5,533 nt of DNA from assembly GCA_937910655.1 (NCBI GenBank), contig CALEMV010000023.1, positions 1-5,533 of the forward strand, given 5' to 3'. Below the pieces are notes generated by a model that was given only the letters and a program-made list of their open reading frames with translations, was not told the origin of the DNA and did not search any database. Both the position numbers and the translations under genes were made by a program. This DNA comes from an uncultured Solobacterium sp. (GTDB lineage: Bacteria; Bacillota_I; Bacilli_A; Erysipelotrichales; Erysipelotrichaceae). This document shows, one piece after another, positions 5,350 to 5,533 of this stretch; within the stretch, counting starts at the first letter, position 1, and every line of letters begins with the position of its first letter.

Positions 5350-5383
5350 ATATTGTATGGGTTAGTCATTTTAGATACAATAT
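5350..5383. promoter_or_regulatory. Symmetric divergent promoter of mutY and tRNA-Gly
   Basis: A nine-bp inverted repeat, ATATTGTAT (5350-5358) and ATACAATAT (5375-5383), with 16 bases between. Plus strand: TTGTAT (5353-5358), 17 bases, TACAAT (5376-5381), predicted start near 5388, seven bases before tRNA-Gly. Minus strand: TTGTAT (5375-5380), 17 bases, TACAAT (5352-5357), predicted start near 5345, 13 bases before the mutY ATG. The same two boxes swap roles on the two strands. An additional TATAAT at 5381-5386 could also serve tRNA-Gly. Confidence 0.65.
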
Positions 5384-5394
5384 AATTGACATAT

Positions 5395-5465
5395 GCGAGC
5401 ATAATTTAATGGTAGAATGCAACCTTCCCAAGGTTGATGTGCGGGTTCGATTCCCGTTGCTCGCT
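5395..5465 (+). tRNA. tRNA-Gly (CCC anticodon)
   Basis: A 71-base cloverleaf. The acceptor GCGAGCA pairs perfectly with TGCTCGC and is followed by discriminator T. The anticodon arm CAACC-TTCCCAA-GGTTG gives CCC, and the T arm is GCGGG-TTCGATT-CCCGT. CCA is not encoded. The CCC anticodon reads only GGG, a rare codon in AT-rich genomes, and is normally an extra isoacceptor beside UCC and GCC types elsewhere in the genome. No clear terminator follows within the window; a weak hairpin at 5486-5500 precedes an AT-rich run. Confidence 0.95.
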
Positions 5466-5533
5466 CTTAAAATGAAAATGTTGGAGAAGCGTATTGCTTT
5501 AATATATATTTTATGAAACTAAGTGATTTTTTT

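Noticed and set aside
5466..5533. Tail after tRNA-Gly: a 14-codon frame from 5472, an ATG at 5513 running to the edge, and a weak GAAGC/GCTTT hairpin (5486-5500)
   Set aside because: The small frame has no ribosome site; GGAG (5483-5486) is too far from the ATG at 5513; the hairpin has only five pairs and no clean U tract. It may be leader or promoter sequence of a gene beyond the window, but nothing can be supported.
1..5533. CRISPR array, insertion sequence, prophage or toxin-antitoxin pair
   Set aside because: I saw no regularly spaced repeats, transposase or integrase frames, or paired small toxin/antitoxin genes. tRNA genes are present but no attachment-site duplication of a tRNA 3' end was seen.

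Overview
This 5.5-kb window is a compact, AT-rich chromosomal segment of housekeeping type. Strong AAGGAG-type ribosome sites, extended −10 promoters, tRNA genes without encoded CCA and the protein families present all point to a low-GC Firmicute. The combination (Lys/Ala-rich small protein, NusG-II/Gx pair, MutY with a seven-residue first iron-sulfur spacing) suggests Erysipelotrichia or a nearby clostridial lineage, but that placement is inference. No phage, transposon, CRISPR or insertion sequence is visible.

Layout. Positions 1-852 (minus) hold the 5' part of nnr, the NAD(P)HX repair enzyme, which runs off the left edge. A short divergent promoter region separates it from a plus-strand gene (967-1488) for a basic, histone-H1-like protein of unknown function, ended by a hairpin terminator. 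Convergent to it is a small orphan membrane protein (1519-1998, minus). A 62-bp divergent spacer then leads to a two-gene plus-strand operon (2061-3034): a membrane-anchored NusG domain II protein overlapping by ATGA with a Gx-transporter/ECF-S-like membrane protein. Two tRNA genes, Glu(UUC) then Trp(CCA), are read leftward between 3259 and 3104, with their own promoter and terminator. The plus-strand gene at 3465-4247 is a uridine phosphorylase, convergent with mutY (4271-5332, minus), an adenine DNA glycosylase. mutY and a plus-strand tRNA-Gly(CCC) (5395-5465) diverge from a nearly symmetric promoter. The last 68 bases hold no supportable gene.

Functionally these are mostly separate transcription units: nicotinamide cofactor repair, pyrimidine nucleoside salvage, oxidative DNA damage repair and translation. 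The one real operon is the NusG-II/Gx pair, whose families recur together in redox or flavin/quinone-linked loci in other Gram-positive bacteria. The most interesting structure lies in the promoters: (a) two mirror-image TGTTATAAT extended −10 elements so close to the start codons at 1998 and 2061 that the mRNAs should be leaderless or nearly so, and (b) a 9-bp inverted repeat at 5350-5383 in which the −35 of each divergent promoter is the complement of the −10 of the other. I found no convincing new multi-gene system; the least explained genes are the Lys/Ala-rich protein and the orphan membrane protein.
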